Shown here: positions 1-16,058 of the stretch, in pieces | Layout of the letters: each line of letters opens with the position of its first letter | How positions within the stretch are numbered: the first letter of the stretch is position 1 | NCBI GenBank assembly: GCA_003254885.1 | Contig: QANT01004607.1 | Coordinates: 1 to 50,065 of the forward strand | From: Purshia tridentata | Taxonomy: Eukaryota; Streptophyta; Magnoliopsida; Rosales; Rosaceae | Reading direction: 5' to 3' | Length of the DNA stretch: 50,065 nucleotides | The notes under the pieces: generated by a model | The model's database searches: none | Told to the model about the DNA's origin: nothing | What the model saw: the letters and a program-made list of their open reading frames with translations, nothing else | Made by a program: the position numbers and the translations under genes

Positions 1-857
1 ATTGTTTAAATGTTATATGGGGTTTGGGGTTTGGTGTTTGGTGTCTTTTAATTTATATGATACATATTTCTATATAAAAATTAATTAAAAATATCCTAAA
101 AATACCATAATAAAATATTTATACCATATTTTAAACTTAAATATACCTTAATATAATATTTATACCATATTTTTAACAGAATTTGATTACAACACACATT
201 ATATTTATGTTATATCATATGAAACCTATAATATAGTTTGGTTCTTTCAATGTTTTTTATAAATATAGTAGAATATGTTAAATAAGCATATGGTAAAGTT
301 TTATTCAAAATTTTCATTGTTTGATGTTAATTTCTGTCATTTTTGTCTAAACCCTAGTGAAATCAAAATTTATTCAAAATTTCCGACGAAATCGAAATTA
401 CATTCCTTGCTTATTCTTGTAATTAAGTCTTTATTAAATAACCATTTCAAATACAAAACTTACTTTTTTAACTTATAAATTTGTATTTTTTTTTTGGCCC
501 TGTAAAAAAATTGGTTAAATACACACCCTAACTTTTTTGTTTGGAAGTACACTGTACACACCCCGACCTTTAACTCTTCTAAAGTAATGTTTTGGGAACC
601 TAACATCCCTTAGCTGATGTGGTGTATTCTCAGCCGAAGGATCTTAATTTAATGGTCAAGACTAAAAACAAGGAGAAACAAGCAGAGAAACCTAACATGT
701 AGAGGATTATGGTGCCCTTATCTTCTTCTTTCTCCACCAACTTTCTCCTCTACTTCTGCCTATACCAATTGCAGCCTTGCAGAGTTAGGGTTTTTCTATA
801 AATATCTAAAAACCCTAATTCTACATCCCCCAATTTTTCACTTGAAAACTCTCAGAA
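1..857. other. Upstream region of the Hsp70 gene
   Basis: AT-rich sequence without a credible gene; the one ORF near 275-478 has no recognisable domain. The last 150 bases are the Hsp70 promoter and leader. The stretch near 510-600 looks like degraded repeat DNA, but no ends can be defined. Confidence 0.6.
797..818 (+). promoter_or_regulatory. TATA box and telo-box of the Hsp70 gene
   Basis: TATAAATA lies at 797-804, about 55 bases before the start codon. It is followed at 810-818 by AAACCCTAA, the plant telo-box found in many promoters of highly expressed growth genes. A reverse copy (TTAGGG) lies just upstream near 785. Position and motif are seen; use in vivo is inferred. Confidence 0.6.
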
Positions 858-5342
<4,485 letters not shown>

Positions 5343-6207
5343 GGAAGATGGTTGGATAGTTAGTCGTTTTCTTGTTTAATTTGCTTTGTCATTAAATGTA
5401 TATAAGAATTGATTTTGCCGGAATAGGATGCGTGGAGTTTATACCTATGTTTCTGAATGGGCAAGAACAATCTGTTTAAAGGTGGTTTATGAGAGCAATT
5501 TTGTTTTTTTGTTTTTATTGAACTGTGCCATCCATTTTGTTCACAAAGCTATATTATTATTCATATCCAAAGGAGCAAGGTGATGCAGAGATTTGGTGCG
5601 TGTAAGTTAACATAATGATGACATCACTCTCAAAACAACAGGCAAATGTGTGTGATTTTTAGGGGGACCCTATTGGTGGAAGTGGAACTGAAGCATGTTT
5701 ATTTTGTACGTCTTCTTGTAATCTATGAAGGCATCGACATGGATACAAGAATGACAACACAGGCCAGCATGGTTTTAGTTACCGATGTTGAAGGATTGTA
5801 TGCTCTCAGTTGTTAAATTAATTAACTTTTGATCTACAGATGGACTTTGCCTTTCAAAGATGTACCAACGGCTCTTGGAACAGCAAGCCGTAGACGCTAA
5901 TCTAACCAATGGATCCTTTGTTTTTGTATCATTCACATTTGCCACCATGGTTCATTATCTTTCTCTGCAGTCACAGACATTATTTAATTCTTTCAGTCAT
6001 CTGTATTTCATTTTTTCATTTTTTATATTTCTTTGTATTTGCTTTTGCTTTCAGGTGAGACTTATGTAATCATGGATACTGTGAGCATGTCATGCAGGTT
6101 GGAAAAAAAAAGTTCGGGTTTTGATCGAATTACTAATCAAAGAGGACAAGAAAAGGAGACAATGCATTCCTAGACAGTACTAATTATTGGTTGTTTGAAG
6201 CCAATGC
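5343..6207. other. Convergent intergenic region
   Basis: Holds the 3' ends of the Hsp70 gene (+) and the GH3 gene (-). No gene is supported; the ORF at 5860-6069 is a T-rich chance frame. Confidence 0.6.
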
Positions 6208-9019
6208 CTAACTTGACTGATTAGCAGGCTGAGTTGTAAGTCCAAAATCAAAGGGGAAGAGGGGATCATAATGTGCATCACCAACATTCATAGGGAGCTG
6301 ATCAACTGTCTTGAACCAAGTCCTTGGAAGCTTTCCAGTGAATCCATAATCACCAAAGAGAACATCAGCAATTCCTTGCCCTTCAGTTCCAGGCAGCCAT
6401 GCAGCCACAAGAGCATCAATCGAAGAAACGTGGGGCTCAATCACAACCGGGCGGCCAGAGACAATGATAACAACGCACTTGGCTCCGCCGCATGCGTTGG
6501 TGATAGTGTTTAGACCTGTCTCTGCAATTGTCAAATTCAAACTATCCCCGCTTGTCTCTGCGTAGGGTTGCTCTCCAACAACAACAATGGCATAGTCGAA
6601 CTTGTTTGACTTCACAAAATCAGCATCAGGGTTTCTACTGAAGACAACTTCTGTGCTGGGATCAACTGCAGATATGATGGCACTTAGGATTGTGGTTCCT
6701 GTACACAGATGAATTATGGTCGAAATTAATTAAGCAGATCGACTATGACATTATACATTGTAATGCTAGGCTTAAAATTCCCAGTGTCCAATATACACTC
6801 AACAAAAAAAAAGTAGATATAGATATACCAGCAGTGAGGTTGTTGCCACTAAGTCCTTGCCAAGTGAGAGTCCACCCACCACATTGATAGCCCAAATTGT
6901 CAGCATGGGTTCCAGCAACTAGGATCTTCTTGGCCTTTTTAGGGAGTGGCAGTACTGGTGTGTCTGCATTTTCTCCATTCTTCAAAAGGACAAGTGACTT
7001 CCTCACTGCTTCCCTTGCCAAATCTCTATGAGCCTGATATTAATAATTATATATCATAACATAAGCTTTCATGACTACTTGATCATCATTCATCAGGTAA
7101 ATTAATTATTTTAAAAGGTTTTGTATAAAAGATAAAAACCTGGCTTCCAAGCTTGTCAGCAAAGCTCTGATCAGCCAAGGGGTTCTCAAACAGACCCATC
7201 ATGAACTTGACTCTCAAAATTCTCCTAACTGCATCATCGATACGGCTCATGGGGATACTTTTGTTATTGACAAGGTTGGTTACAGTGCCAATGAACTCAG
7301 TATGATTGAAGGGAACCATGACCTGAAAAATTAAGACAATTTATTAGAATTGCATAGTTTAAAAATCAGAACTAGAGTTTTCCACTTTGATTAGCATTCA
7401 TATTTTATTTGTATACGACTAACCATGTCAATGCCAGCTAGAAGACCAGCAAGAACTGAATTCGGGTAATCCGAATGGGGTGGATAGGTAATTCTGTCAA
7501 TACCCTGAAAGTCTGAGATGACAAAACCCTGAAATTTGAACAATAACGTGGTAGTAATTAGTGCTGCTCATTCATTCATTCATTCATCCATCCATCCATT
7601 CATTCATTCATTCATGCATTCATGTCCCAACCCATTTGAATTTTATTATTAGTGTATACCCGGAACTTAAGGGTGTTCTTGAGAAATCCGGTGATAAGGT
7701 CACGGTTAGCATGCATCTTCTTTCCATTCCAGCTGGAGTAGGACACCATGATAGTGGACACACCCTTGATAATAGAATGGTAGTAAGCAGGCATGTGAAT
7801 GCTCAACAACTCATGCCAATCAGTCACTGTGTTGTTCTCATTGATGCCCTTGGTGGTGCCTCCATCTCCAACAAAGTGTTTTGCACATGCTGCTACCTTA
7901 TCCCTACATATCATAACAATAATTAAGCAGGAATAATGCTAGAGGGATCTCCATTTTGGTACGACATTGTCTACGTATACAATGTCGTATCAAAATGTGG
8001 CACAAATAGTATTATCCGAAGCAGAATACTTGTTCGACTTACTTTCCACCAACGTAAGGAACGCCTTTTCGTGAACCAGCTGGAATTTCACCTTGCAATC
8101 CGAGTATGACGTCGGTCATTTGTTTTACGATTTTAGGATCCTCACTATAACTCTCGTAACACCTACCCCATCTCGGATCTCTGGAGACCTATTGTTTTAT
8201 CAAATTAGTCTGTAATTACTAGAAAAGCAGCATTGCAACTTCTCAAAACTGTTGAAGTAATTAATGGATAGCTTACTGCAATGCATGGGGCAAATACATA
8301 GTGAATGCCAGTGGCTCTAACTTCAAGAGCAGTTGCAGCACCAATCTTCTTCACAAGTTCTGGATCCCTGCAACATTGGAAATTTGTCATACACAAAATT
8401 AATTAACATTGATAACAGATTAAAACATAATTATATTAGCTAGCTATGTCAAATACTTTAAACTTCATGGTTAATAATGTCTTGCAAGTTGCAACACATA
8501 CCAAATTTATTAAAGTAATTAATCAGATACCAAAAGTGTTATTTATTTTTTCTGCTTTTTTAAGTTTCAAAGAATGACTTGCCTGGTAGCTCCAAGACCA
8601 ATATTATGTGGGAAAATTGTGGCCTTATAAACATTATTGTGGCCATGAAGAGCATCAATCCCATAAATCATAGGGATCCCAAGCCGGCTTGAAAGTGCAC
8701 CATTTTGAAACTCATTCACCATTTCCATCCAATCCTGTGGACTGGCCTGCGGCTTTGGCACACTCCCTCCTGCACTCAGCAAACTGCCTATGGAGTAGTC
8801 CCTCATGATCTCGGCCGTGACATTGCCACGGTCCAGCTGCGTCATCTGCCCAATCTTTTCGGCTAGTGTCATTCGGTTCATGAGGTCCTTTATTCGTGTA
8901 TTCATCGGCCTTTTAGGGTCCTTGTATGCCATGTATTCTGCTTCTGCTTGTGCCATTGCTGCCCAGCAGCAAAGGCACACAAGTCCCACTAAGAGGACTG
9001 ATGAAATTGGCCTTGTCAT
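6208..9019 (-). CDS. Secreted GH3 beta-D-glucan exohydrolase / beta-glucosidase
   Basis: Exo-acting glycosidase of glycoside hydrolase family 3, which releases glucose from cell-wall beta-glucans or related glycosides in the apoplast. Exons in transcript order are 9019-8583, 8367-8277, 8188-8043, 7903-7660, 7528-7424, 7322-7140, 7033-6829 and 6698-6208. They encode 633 aa, the size of the barley ExoI type (about 630). A signal peptide ([18 protein letters not shown]) covers residues 8-25. The catalytic nucleophile is D312 in GFVISDFQG (barley has SDWEG) and the acid/base is E513 in VVVGEQPY. Sugar-binding motifs [10 protein letters not shown] and KHFVGDGGT are present. Intron 1 is a GC-AG intron. 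Intron 3 carries a hairpin mobile element. AG|G at 9042 just before the start codon suggests a further intron in the 5' leader. The exact substrate cannot be told. Confidence 0.95.
7570..7620. repeat. ATTC/ATCC microsatellite in a GH3 intron
   Basis: Runs of cattcatt and catccatc inside intron 4 of the GH3 gene. On the plus strand they create a false repetitive ORF. Confidence 0.85.
7931..8018. mobile_element. Short hairpin MITE in intron 3 of the GH3 gene
   Basis: The core is a near-perfect palindrome: TACGACATTGT and ACAATGTCGTA flank CTACGTAT. The outer ends GAATAATGCTA and TAGTATTATCC are imperfect inverted repeats. AAGCAG occurs on both sides (7925-7930 and 8019-8024) as a probable target-site duplication. 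At about 88 bases it has no coding capacity. Its ends resemble those of the element at 49243-49432. Confidence 0.75.
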
Positions 9020-9264
9020 AATTATAATCTAGTCTTCAAACCTGTAGAAGTAAACTGTATATATAAGATATTGCTATTATACATATATATATATATATAT
9101 ATATATCTAACAACTGTGAATCTCGACCACATATTTAAACAAAATTTCACCTAATTGTTGACACTATGACAACGTAACATGTTAGAATCGACAATCTAAC
9201 AAAAGAAAATTTCTCATATGTTACACATACTATGCCCAAAAGGAAAATTATAAACAACAAAACT

Positions 9265-9295
<31 letters not shown>

Positions 9296-9577
9296 ATCAC
9301 ATATCTCACTTGTTAAATTCATAGTTGAATTTACAGATATAAGGTATGCATAGACTAGAAAACACACCCCAATCAATTAAATAATGTCATTGAGAATCAA
9401 TTTCATTTCGAAGACTAAAAGGAGTATATCTAAAAATTTTCGTGCAACTAAACACCATCATTCCTTATCATTGGAAATATACATACTAAAGCAAAGCTTT
9501 TGATCGTAGGAACAAGAAAAATTCAAGACCACCAAGCAACCAAATGATATTTACATACTACAAATCACAGTGAGCTG

Positions 9578-9585
9578 TATTTATA
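9578..9585 (-). promoter_or_regulatory. Possible TATA box of the GH3 gene
   Basis: TATAAATA on the minus strand, about 560 bases before the start codon. This distance fits only if the 5' leader contains an intron, whose acceptor (CTACAG|G) is visible at 9042. Confidence 0.4.
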
Positions 9586-10432
9586 GAAATGCAGGTGGGA
9601 CCCCAAAGGTAAAGATTTAAGGGATTGTTTTGTTGGTCAGAAAGATTTAAGGGATTACCAAAAAGATTTAAAATTGGATAAATTTTTGGATAAGAATAAA
9701 ACAAAGCCTTAACTAACTGATTAGTAGAGATTCTAAAAGAATAATTAGTTTCTGAATTTGTCTTACAGTTTAGAAAATCTTATCAAATCAATGGAATGAA
9801 CTTATTGTTTGATTTAAGACAAATATGTCACGCTCAGTTTTTAAAACTTACTCTGACTGATTAACCTGTATCTATGTTATTTTGAGAAATTTTTAGTTGT
9901 ATACCATCAAATAAAATAAAATCATTTAATTACCTGGATATTAAGAAGGCTGGAAGGCCATAAAGAGATGTCACATACCTAACTGGCATATTACAACAAG
10001 ATGTTTAATGTCTAGAGAGATCAGTAAACCTAACTCATAGAATTCTTGCCAAAAAAAAAAAGTGAAGAAGAAAAATTCTGATTGTCTGAGAAGGTCTTGA
10101 GTTTAATCTCATGGACGATAGTTAATTAAAAAAAAAAACTAATAGAATTCTTGGAAACCAATCAAAGAATTCATTTTCTTAGTTAAATATCAATTGGCTA
10201 TCTCTTTCAGGCAATGCTTTACCCTTCTTCTCAGCCTCTGCAAGAAATAGTTGTCTTTCATATGTTATTGCTTGGCTGTTGAGCGGGTCATTGTGTAGAA
10301 ATATGATCCTTCTTGTTTTGATTTGTTAGGTAAAATAGCTGCAAGTAGTATGGGCTGGCTGGGCAAGGTTGGGCTGGGCTCGGCAAGCTTGGGCTGGCCT
10401 GGTTCTATTTTGTATGGGCTGTAGCCTCCGCT

Positions 10433-10784
10433 GTCCAATAACTATAAAATTATTGAAACAGAATCCAACAATTGATTTTTTATTTATTAAATCCATCTAT
10501 ATTAATAACATTCACTTATATTATAACACTTTGAATTAGTTACACTATATGGCAGTGTATCAGTTACATAGAATAATTTTTTGATTGTGTGCAAGCAGAA
10601 AAGGTTGGTCCGTATAGCCTGGGCCGTCCAATAATTATAAAATTATTGAAACAGAATCCAACAATTGATTTTTTATTTATTAAATCCACCTATATTAATA
10701 ACATTCACCTATATTATAACACTTTGAATTAGTTACACTATATGGTAGTATATCAGTTACATAGAATAATTTTTTGATTGTGTG
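10433..10784. repeat. Direct repeat of about 159 bases
   Basis: Copies at 10433-10591 and 10626-10784 both begin GTCCAATAA and end TTTTTTGATTGTGTG. They share nearly every base (for example ATGGCAGTGTATCAG versus ATGGTAGTATATCAG). The 34-base spacer is unique. No ORF. Probably part of a decayed element or a local duplication. Confidence 0.9.
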
Positions 10785-11798
10785 CTGCATCTACTCTATT
10801 TCCTCTCCCTTCGACCACCCTCTTTCTCCCACCTCGCAGTGCCCTTGCACCTTGCAGCGCCAGCCACCTCGCACCTCCAACCCACGTGCGACCACCAGCG
10901 CATATCCTAGCCACCTAGAGGGGGGCCAATGGTTGGATGGAGAAGATTGGTAAGAGAGAGATCAAATTAGCTAGAAGGAGGGAGGGACAGAAAGATTAGA
11001 AAAAGAAAAAAAGAAGTTACAAAACAAAAAAATTGGGTTTTATATGAATGGAATTATGAATATTTTACATGAAAAAAGGTTAGAAATGTAAGTTTTGGGA
11101 GAAGGAGGTAAGGTAAAAAAAGCTTTTTTGATATTAAAATGAGTTATTCAAGTAAATTACCCCATATTTTTTGAGGCGGTTGGATTCAAATGAGACCCAA
11201 TGATGAATTGGAGTTAAACAATTGAACGATTGTATGTTTACACAAGTAATTTGATTACCATTATTATTTCAATTTTAAAAAAACTGTGTTTATCTATTTA
11301 TCTGATAACTAAACCATTTACAACGGCAGATATTTGGATATGATTCTTAAAGAGGGAACTAAAATTGAATTTTCCCATCACTAAACTTCACTGTGAGGTG
11401 GCTCTAGCTAAAGGAGTTCTGTATTTTTCTTAAAGCTTTCTATATGGAAATTTTGAAGGAAATTTTGAAAAAATTTCAATTTCGTTGAAAATTTAGACTA
11501 AACAATTGAAAATTTTAATAAAATTTTGACAATTTTGATTCATTAATATTTCAAAACCTCAAAAAATTAGAAATTTCAAAGAAATTTTCGAAATTTAATT
11601 CAATGTGTACATGCATGATTTTCAAGAACAAGCTAGTATATATAATTTATTAATATGTCGCTTACCATTCTTTTGGGCCTACCTCACGATACAGCCTGAT
11701 GATTTGAATTGCCTTTCAGGTCTCACTTCAAAGATTATTTTTACAAATAATTAACAAAAATTGATTAGTCATCTAATTTTGATAATAAGTAAATAAAT

Positions 11799-13055
11799 AA
11801 GAGTGGTTATATTTCTACCCCTCTGTCTTATTTCTTCACCCATATTTTAATAAAAACGATAATGTCAAATTTATTTTTTTGTAAAATGACATCTAAGGAC
11901 TTGACTAAAAAAAAGAAGAAATAAATGTATTCTACCTACCCCTTCCTAATTACCCACCTTCTTAAACTTCATAACCCTAAAACTATTTTCTATTATTTTC
12001 TCATCTCATTATTCCTTTGATTATACTGTTTTTGAGCCATGGACATTCAAATTGATGTTGAAGATAATTCACCTAGTGAAAAATTAAGCAAGATAATTCT
12101 TTTTATGAGATGCTTTCGATTTTTTTTGTTGAGTGTACCGCATTTTCAATCTAGTATGAGTGAGGAATGGATTAGACTTGATCTTATTTAGTATATCTTG
12201 GTCATGGTTGCCTAGATATATGAGTCTGGACATCTACCAAAACTTGAAAATCTGATGATGATTGATGGGTAATACTGTAATAAGGTCTTTGTGAAAATAT
12301 GATATGTTTGATATTTCTATTTATTATGTGAGTCTGGACATCTACCAAAACTTGAAAATCTAATGATGATTGATGGGTAATACCGTAATAAGGTCTTCGT
12401 AAAAATATGATATGTTTGATATTTCTATTTATTTGGCATTGTTGTCCAACTTTTTAATGCATGTCTTTGCTGTTACATGACTATGGCATTGACTTTGATG
12501 ACCACAATCATCTTGTGAAGGCGTGAGAGAGAGGAAAAAAAAATGTGGGTAGGTGTGAGAAAGAGAAGGGGAGAGATACTTGGCAAAATATTTCACAAAA
12601 AAAAATTAAGTATGAATCTGTATCACTAGTACAATAAACTCATTTTGCAATTTACTTAACCCACAAAGGGAACAGTCAGCAAATATAGATATGTTCAAAG
12701 GTAATAGTCCCAAGCTATAGTTGAGAATAAAGGCTAATCGATCACTATATAAAAGAAGGGGAAAAAAGAGTACTATCATGATTTGCTTTTTAAAGTATTA
12801 ATTTAAGAAATTTCTAAGGCTCTTGACAATCCCTTGCCAAAGTTTTAAGGTGGGAAAAAAATAGGTGGGTGAAATAATAGTTAAGGGGGTGAGAAAAACT
12901 TTTATTGAGTAGATATTTCAATTTGTATATTAAAGGGTATTATAGGAATAATTAGGGGTGTGAAAAGTGTTTTAAAATTTTTCTCAAATTTAATGGTGGG
13001 TGTAAAAATAAGGTGGGTGGCAAAATAGGATATGGGGGTAGAAATATAACCACTC
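11799..13055. mobile_element. 1.26-kb non-autonomous DNA transposon with terminal inverted repeats
   Basis: The left end GAGTGGTTATATTTCTACCC (from 11801) is repeated in reverse complement at the right end (to 13055). The match is perfect for 21 bases and recognisable for about 47. TAAATAAAT flanks both sides (11790-11798 and 13056-13064), a possible 9-base target-site duplication, although it is low-complexity. No transposase is seen. The interior holds a 50-codon ORF from 12039 with no known domain and a 108-base tandem duplication. Length and duplication size suggest a Mutator-like or hAT-like derivative. Confidence 0.75.
12221..12436. repeat. Tandem duplication of 108 bases inside the TIR element
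   Basis: Two copies of a unit beginning TGAGTCTGGACATCTACC and ending in TTTGATATTTCTATTTATT, with period 108 and a few substitutions. It lies inside the 11.8-13.06 kb element. Confidence 0.9.
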
Positions 13056-14459
13056 TAAATAAATGAGACACAAATCACTCTTTATATGAATAAAAAATAA
13101 TTATTTGACACTTTTTATCCATAACAACAACAATTTTTTTTAATATTCTAGTTTATATAAAGTATTTATTTATATGAAATTATATTGGAATGGAACTCGG
13201 CTGATATAAAGATTGATATATTTAAGCAACAATATAAGTCAAATTTAAGATTGATATATTTTAAATTCAAATTTAAGCATGATGGTATTGGATCGACTTA
13301 TTTACAATTACAACAATCACTATGCATTTGCAATTGCCAAAAATAATATTAAATTAAGCCTTAAGAAATTTATTTAAGAAACACTTAAATATACTCATAT
13401 AGTCATGACTCATATGTAACCCCAAATAATAGTTTTGTCTATTTATGTCAAAAGCCTAAAACAATGTTTTTAATTATTAAGAAGACACTCTCAAACATGG
13501 CACAACGAAATGATGCATGGTTCTCAATGTGGAACTTCCAAATTTGGTGAATATAATTGTTGCAACTTGCAGTTGACTAAATTTATGTAGTAGCCTAGTA
13601 AGAAGATTTTGAACTTAAAAAAAATAAATAAATTACTCCCAAATTTAGTTTTTGAAAGATTTTAAGTGGAAATAAATTAAGTTAAAGTTTAATCTATTCG
13701 CGTGTGAGGGTCAAGACGCTGAAAATAAGCTACCGAGTATTCAGCGGATGCAGATGAGGATGTATTTGCATATTTTAGGTTGAAAATATTATTTTTAAGT
13801 TGTAGATGCATCTTTTTAAGTTGCATATGTAGTTTTTTTTGTCATAGATGATAGATTTTAGATTGTAGTTGTATGTTTTAGATTGCAAAAGAAAGATGAA
13901 GTCGCCACAAATTGCATATGCAATTATCAAGCACTCAGTGTAATTTTTGGGCTTGCACTTGAGTCTGCGCCCTAATTTATCGGCTTCTACTTAAAAGCAC
14001 CCTTTCTTTTGTTGAGTTTCTTTTTCTTTTAAGCAACATGTGTTTGCTATGAATGTCTATCTCTTTAGTAGGTATGAATTAATCAAATTAGATTAGATTT
14101 TTTCCTTTCTATTTGCAGTATGTAATTTGTTAGGCAAGAAAGCCCACATGGCAGAATAAACCAATAATAGCATTAGAAAAAATACAATAATGAAGAATCT
14201 GACTTACATTTTTTTTTTCTTGGAAATATTTTGTGTATATTCAATTACAAAAAAGAAAAAGAACAAGTATCCCTTCAATAATTTTGTTTCTTCCAATCAT
14301 AAATGCTAATCTAAATTCAACAAACTTAATCTTAAAATGTAAAAATAAAGATCGGTGCTATTCGGGTTTGTGATGTTAAGGATATCGATCCTCTTGTGCA
14401 AAAGATCCGAGTCCTTTGCTTGTATGTGCAAAAACCCCTCCTCTAAGCAATAGGCATAG
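13056..14459. other. AT-rich intergenic region and 3' side of the SWEET gene
   Basis: No gene seen. The stretch 13690-13980 has locally higher G+C and alternating TTTTAGATTG / TTTTTAAGTTG words, which suggest an old repeat, but I could not define its ends. 14306-14459 is probably the SWEET 3' UTR. Confidence 0.5.
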
Positions 14460-15929
14460 TCACACAATTGACTCATCACTTGGCTCAGTAGCTGCATCAT
14501 AAACCCTGCTATTATTATTTGTCATGCAGACGCAACCACTTGGCTCTGTGGTTGCATTGGCAACCTCAGCTTCAGAACCAATATTATTCTTTATTTCCTC
14601 TGTTTTTAATTGACCGTCACTTGCTACAATATCAACTGCTGCAATTCTGTTTTGGGTCTGATTTAGACTAAACTCTGGTAAGATGGCTTTGTTGGTGTTC
14701 TTGTAGCACAGGTACATAATCATCTGAGCAATCCCAAACGCAAAGCCCAAGATGTTGGGTGACTAAACATGAAAAAAAGAAGGGCAGATAAGCAAATTAA
14801 CGTAGTGCATATATGATTATGTTAATTAGTTAGTAATTTGTATAAGAGGTGAAGGAAGCAGAAGGAAGCAGAGGCTGTACCGCTACAAATAAATCCTTGA
14901 TCAAAAGGCCATAGAAGAACCACATCACAGCACATAGGGTTAAGCAGAATGACAGAGGAAATGACATGTATTCCGCACTCTTCGTTTTAATAACTAGCCT
15001 CTGAAAAAGTAATTAAAACATTAATTATGTTTAGAGAATAGTCAAAATTTAATTTAATATAATGTTTGGCATAAAGTATATGTTAAGCTGGTTTACCATA
15101 ATACTGAGAGGAGCAGCAAATACAGAGACTGAGAACACAACATTGATCCACCCAACAATTTTAAGCCGCTCTAAACCATTTGAAAATTGGTATGTACAAA
15201 AAACGATCAAGCCAAAAGCCCCCAAATTGAACAGTATTATCAGCTTTGTTGTGTAAATCTGCAAATTAAACCACAAACATATTAACTAATATTCATAAAC
15301 TAAGATCATGAAATTAATATTGTATACGGAGAGAGAAGAGAAAGTAAGTACCCTGGCTTTTGGTGTTGCATATATCATGTACACTATGAGGTATATGGTT
15401 TCTATGACGCAGCCAATGGAGTTGATGGTGATGAGCATTAAAGCATTGGTCTTGAGGAAGGCATAGTAAAGCATTAGCATGGCACTAAACAGTGACACTG
15501 AATAAGGTATTGACTGGAACCCATCTGTTGATTTTTTCTTGAAAATCCTATAAAAGGTTGGTCTGCAAAGAAAGGTAATACACAAGTTTAACAAGAATTA
15601 AACATGGTAATAATGAAATCCCACATGCATCAAGAGACATAGAGACCCCGAGAGAGAGAGAGAGAGATTACAGTGGGGCTAGGTACACAAGCAAGGCCAT
15701 GGTGGTACCTATAGAAAAGAGAAACAGAAACATATTATTAATTAACAAGAGAGAAAATTTAGAGAACTGAAAAACAAGTGGAAGATTGAATTAAAGAGAA
15801 GAAAAGAAAGATTCAAAGATTGGAGAGAAGTTTGGTATATTAGAGGAGATAGAAGTAGCTATCTAGCTATAGGTAGGTACCCAGAATGCCAAAAACAGAG
15901 GCCAAGTCATGAGCATTAGGAGCAGCCAT
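14460..15929 (-). CDS. SWEET-family sugar transporter
   Basis: Bidirectional sugar uniporter of the MtN3/saliva family in a plasma or vacuolar membrane. Exons in transcript order are 15929-15881, 15708-15672, 15562-15352, 15258-15097, 15000-14881 and 14762-14460 (293 aa). The two triple-helix repeats are visible: [20 protein letters not shown] ends the first helix, YATPKAR closes the first repeat, and [18 protein letters not shown] opens the second. Seven hydrophobic helices are apparent, with the linker helix around [15 protein letters not shown]. Length and the long hydrophilic tail resemble clade III (SWEET10-15, mostly sucrose exporters); this clade call is inferred. The tail carries two related words, ATTEPSG and AATEPSD. 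Exons 1 and 2 are tiny (49 and 37 bases), as is typical for the family. Confidence 0.94.
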
Positions 15930-16048
15930 TAATTCTTGGGAGGGTGAAGCTCTTTAATGAATTACTGAAGCTTTGAGGCTTTGAGGGCACTGCAAAGACT
16001 CAATAACTCAAAGACTCAAAGAGCTTGCTGTGATTCTTGCATTGAGTG

Positions 16049-16058
16049 TATTTATATA
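16049..16058 (-). promoter_or_regulatory. TATA box of the SWEET gene
   Basis: TATATAAATA on the minus strand, 120 bases upstream of the start codon, in a suitable position for a short leader. Confidence 0.6.

Larger units (their letters stand above)
9020..11798. other. Gene-poor AT-rich region, GH3 promoter side
   Basis: No gene is supported. On the minus strand a TATA box for the GH3 gene is plausible near 9580. TA (about 9081-9107) and GA (about 9266-9291) microsatellites are present. Around 10340-10430 there is a GGGCTGG-rich patch, then a 159-base direct repeat. 11440-11600 is a run of degenerate aaattttg words. Confidence 0.6.

Noticed and set aside
7561..7926. 121-codon plus-strand ORF opposite the GH3 gene
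   Set aside because: Built from the ATTC microsatellite and the antisense of a conserved GH3 exon.
12039..12190. Short ORF starting MDIQIDVEDNSPSEK inside the TIR element
   Set aside because: Only about 50 codons, no recognisable transposase or host domain; kept only as a note in the element.
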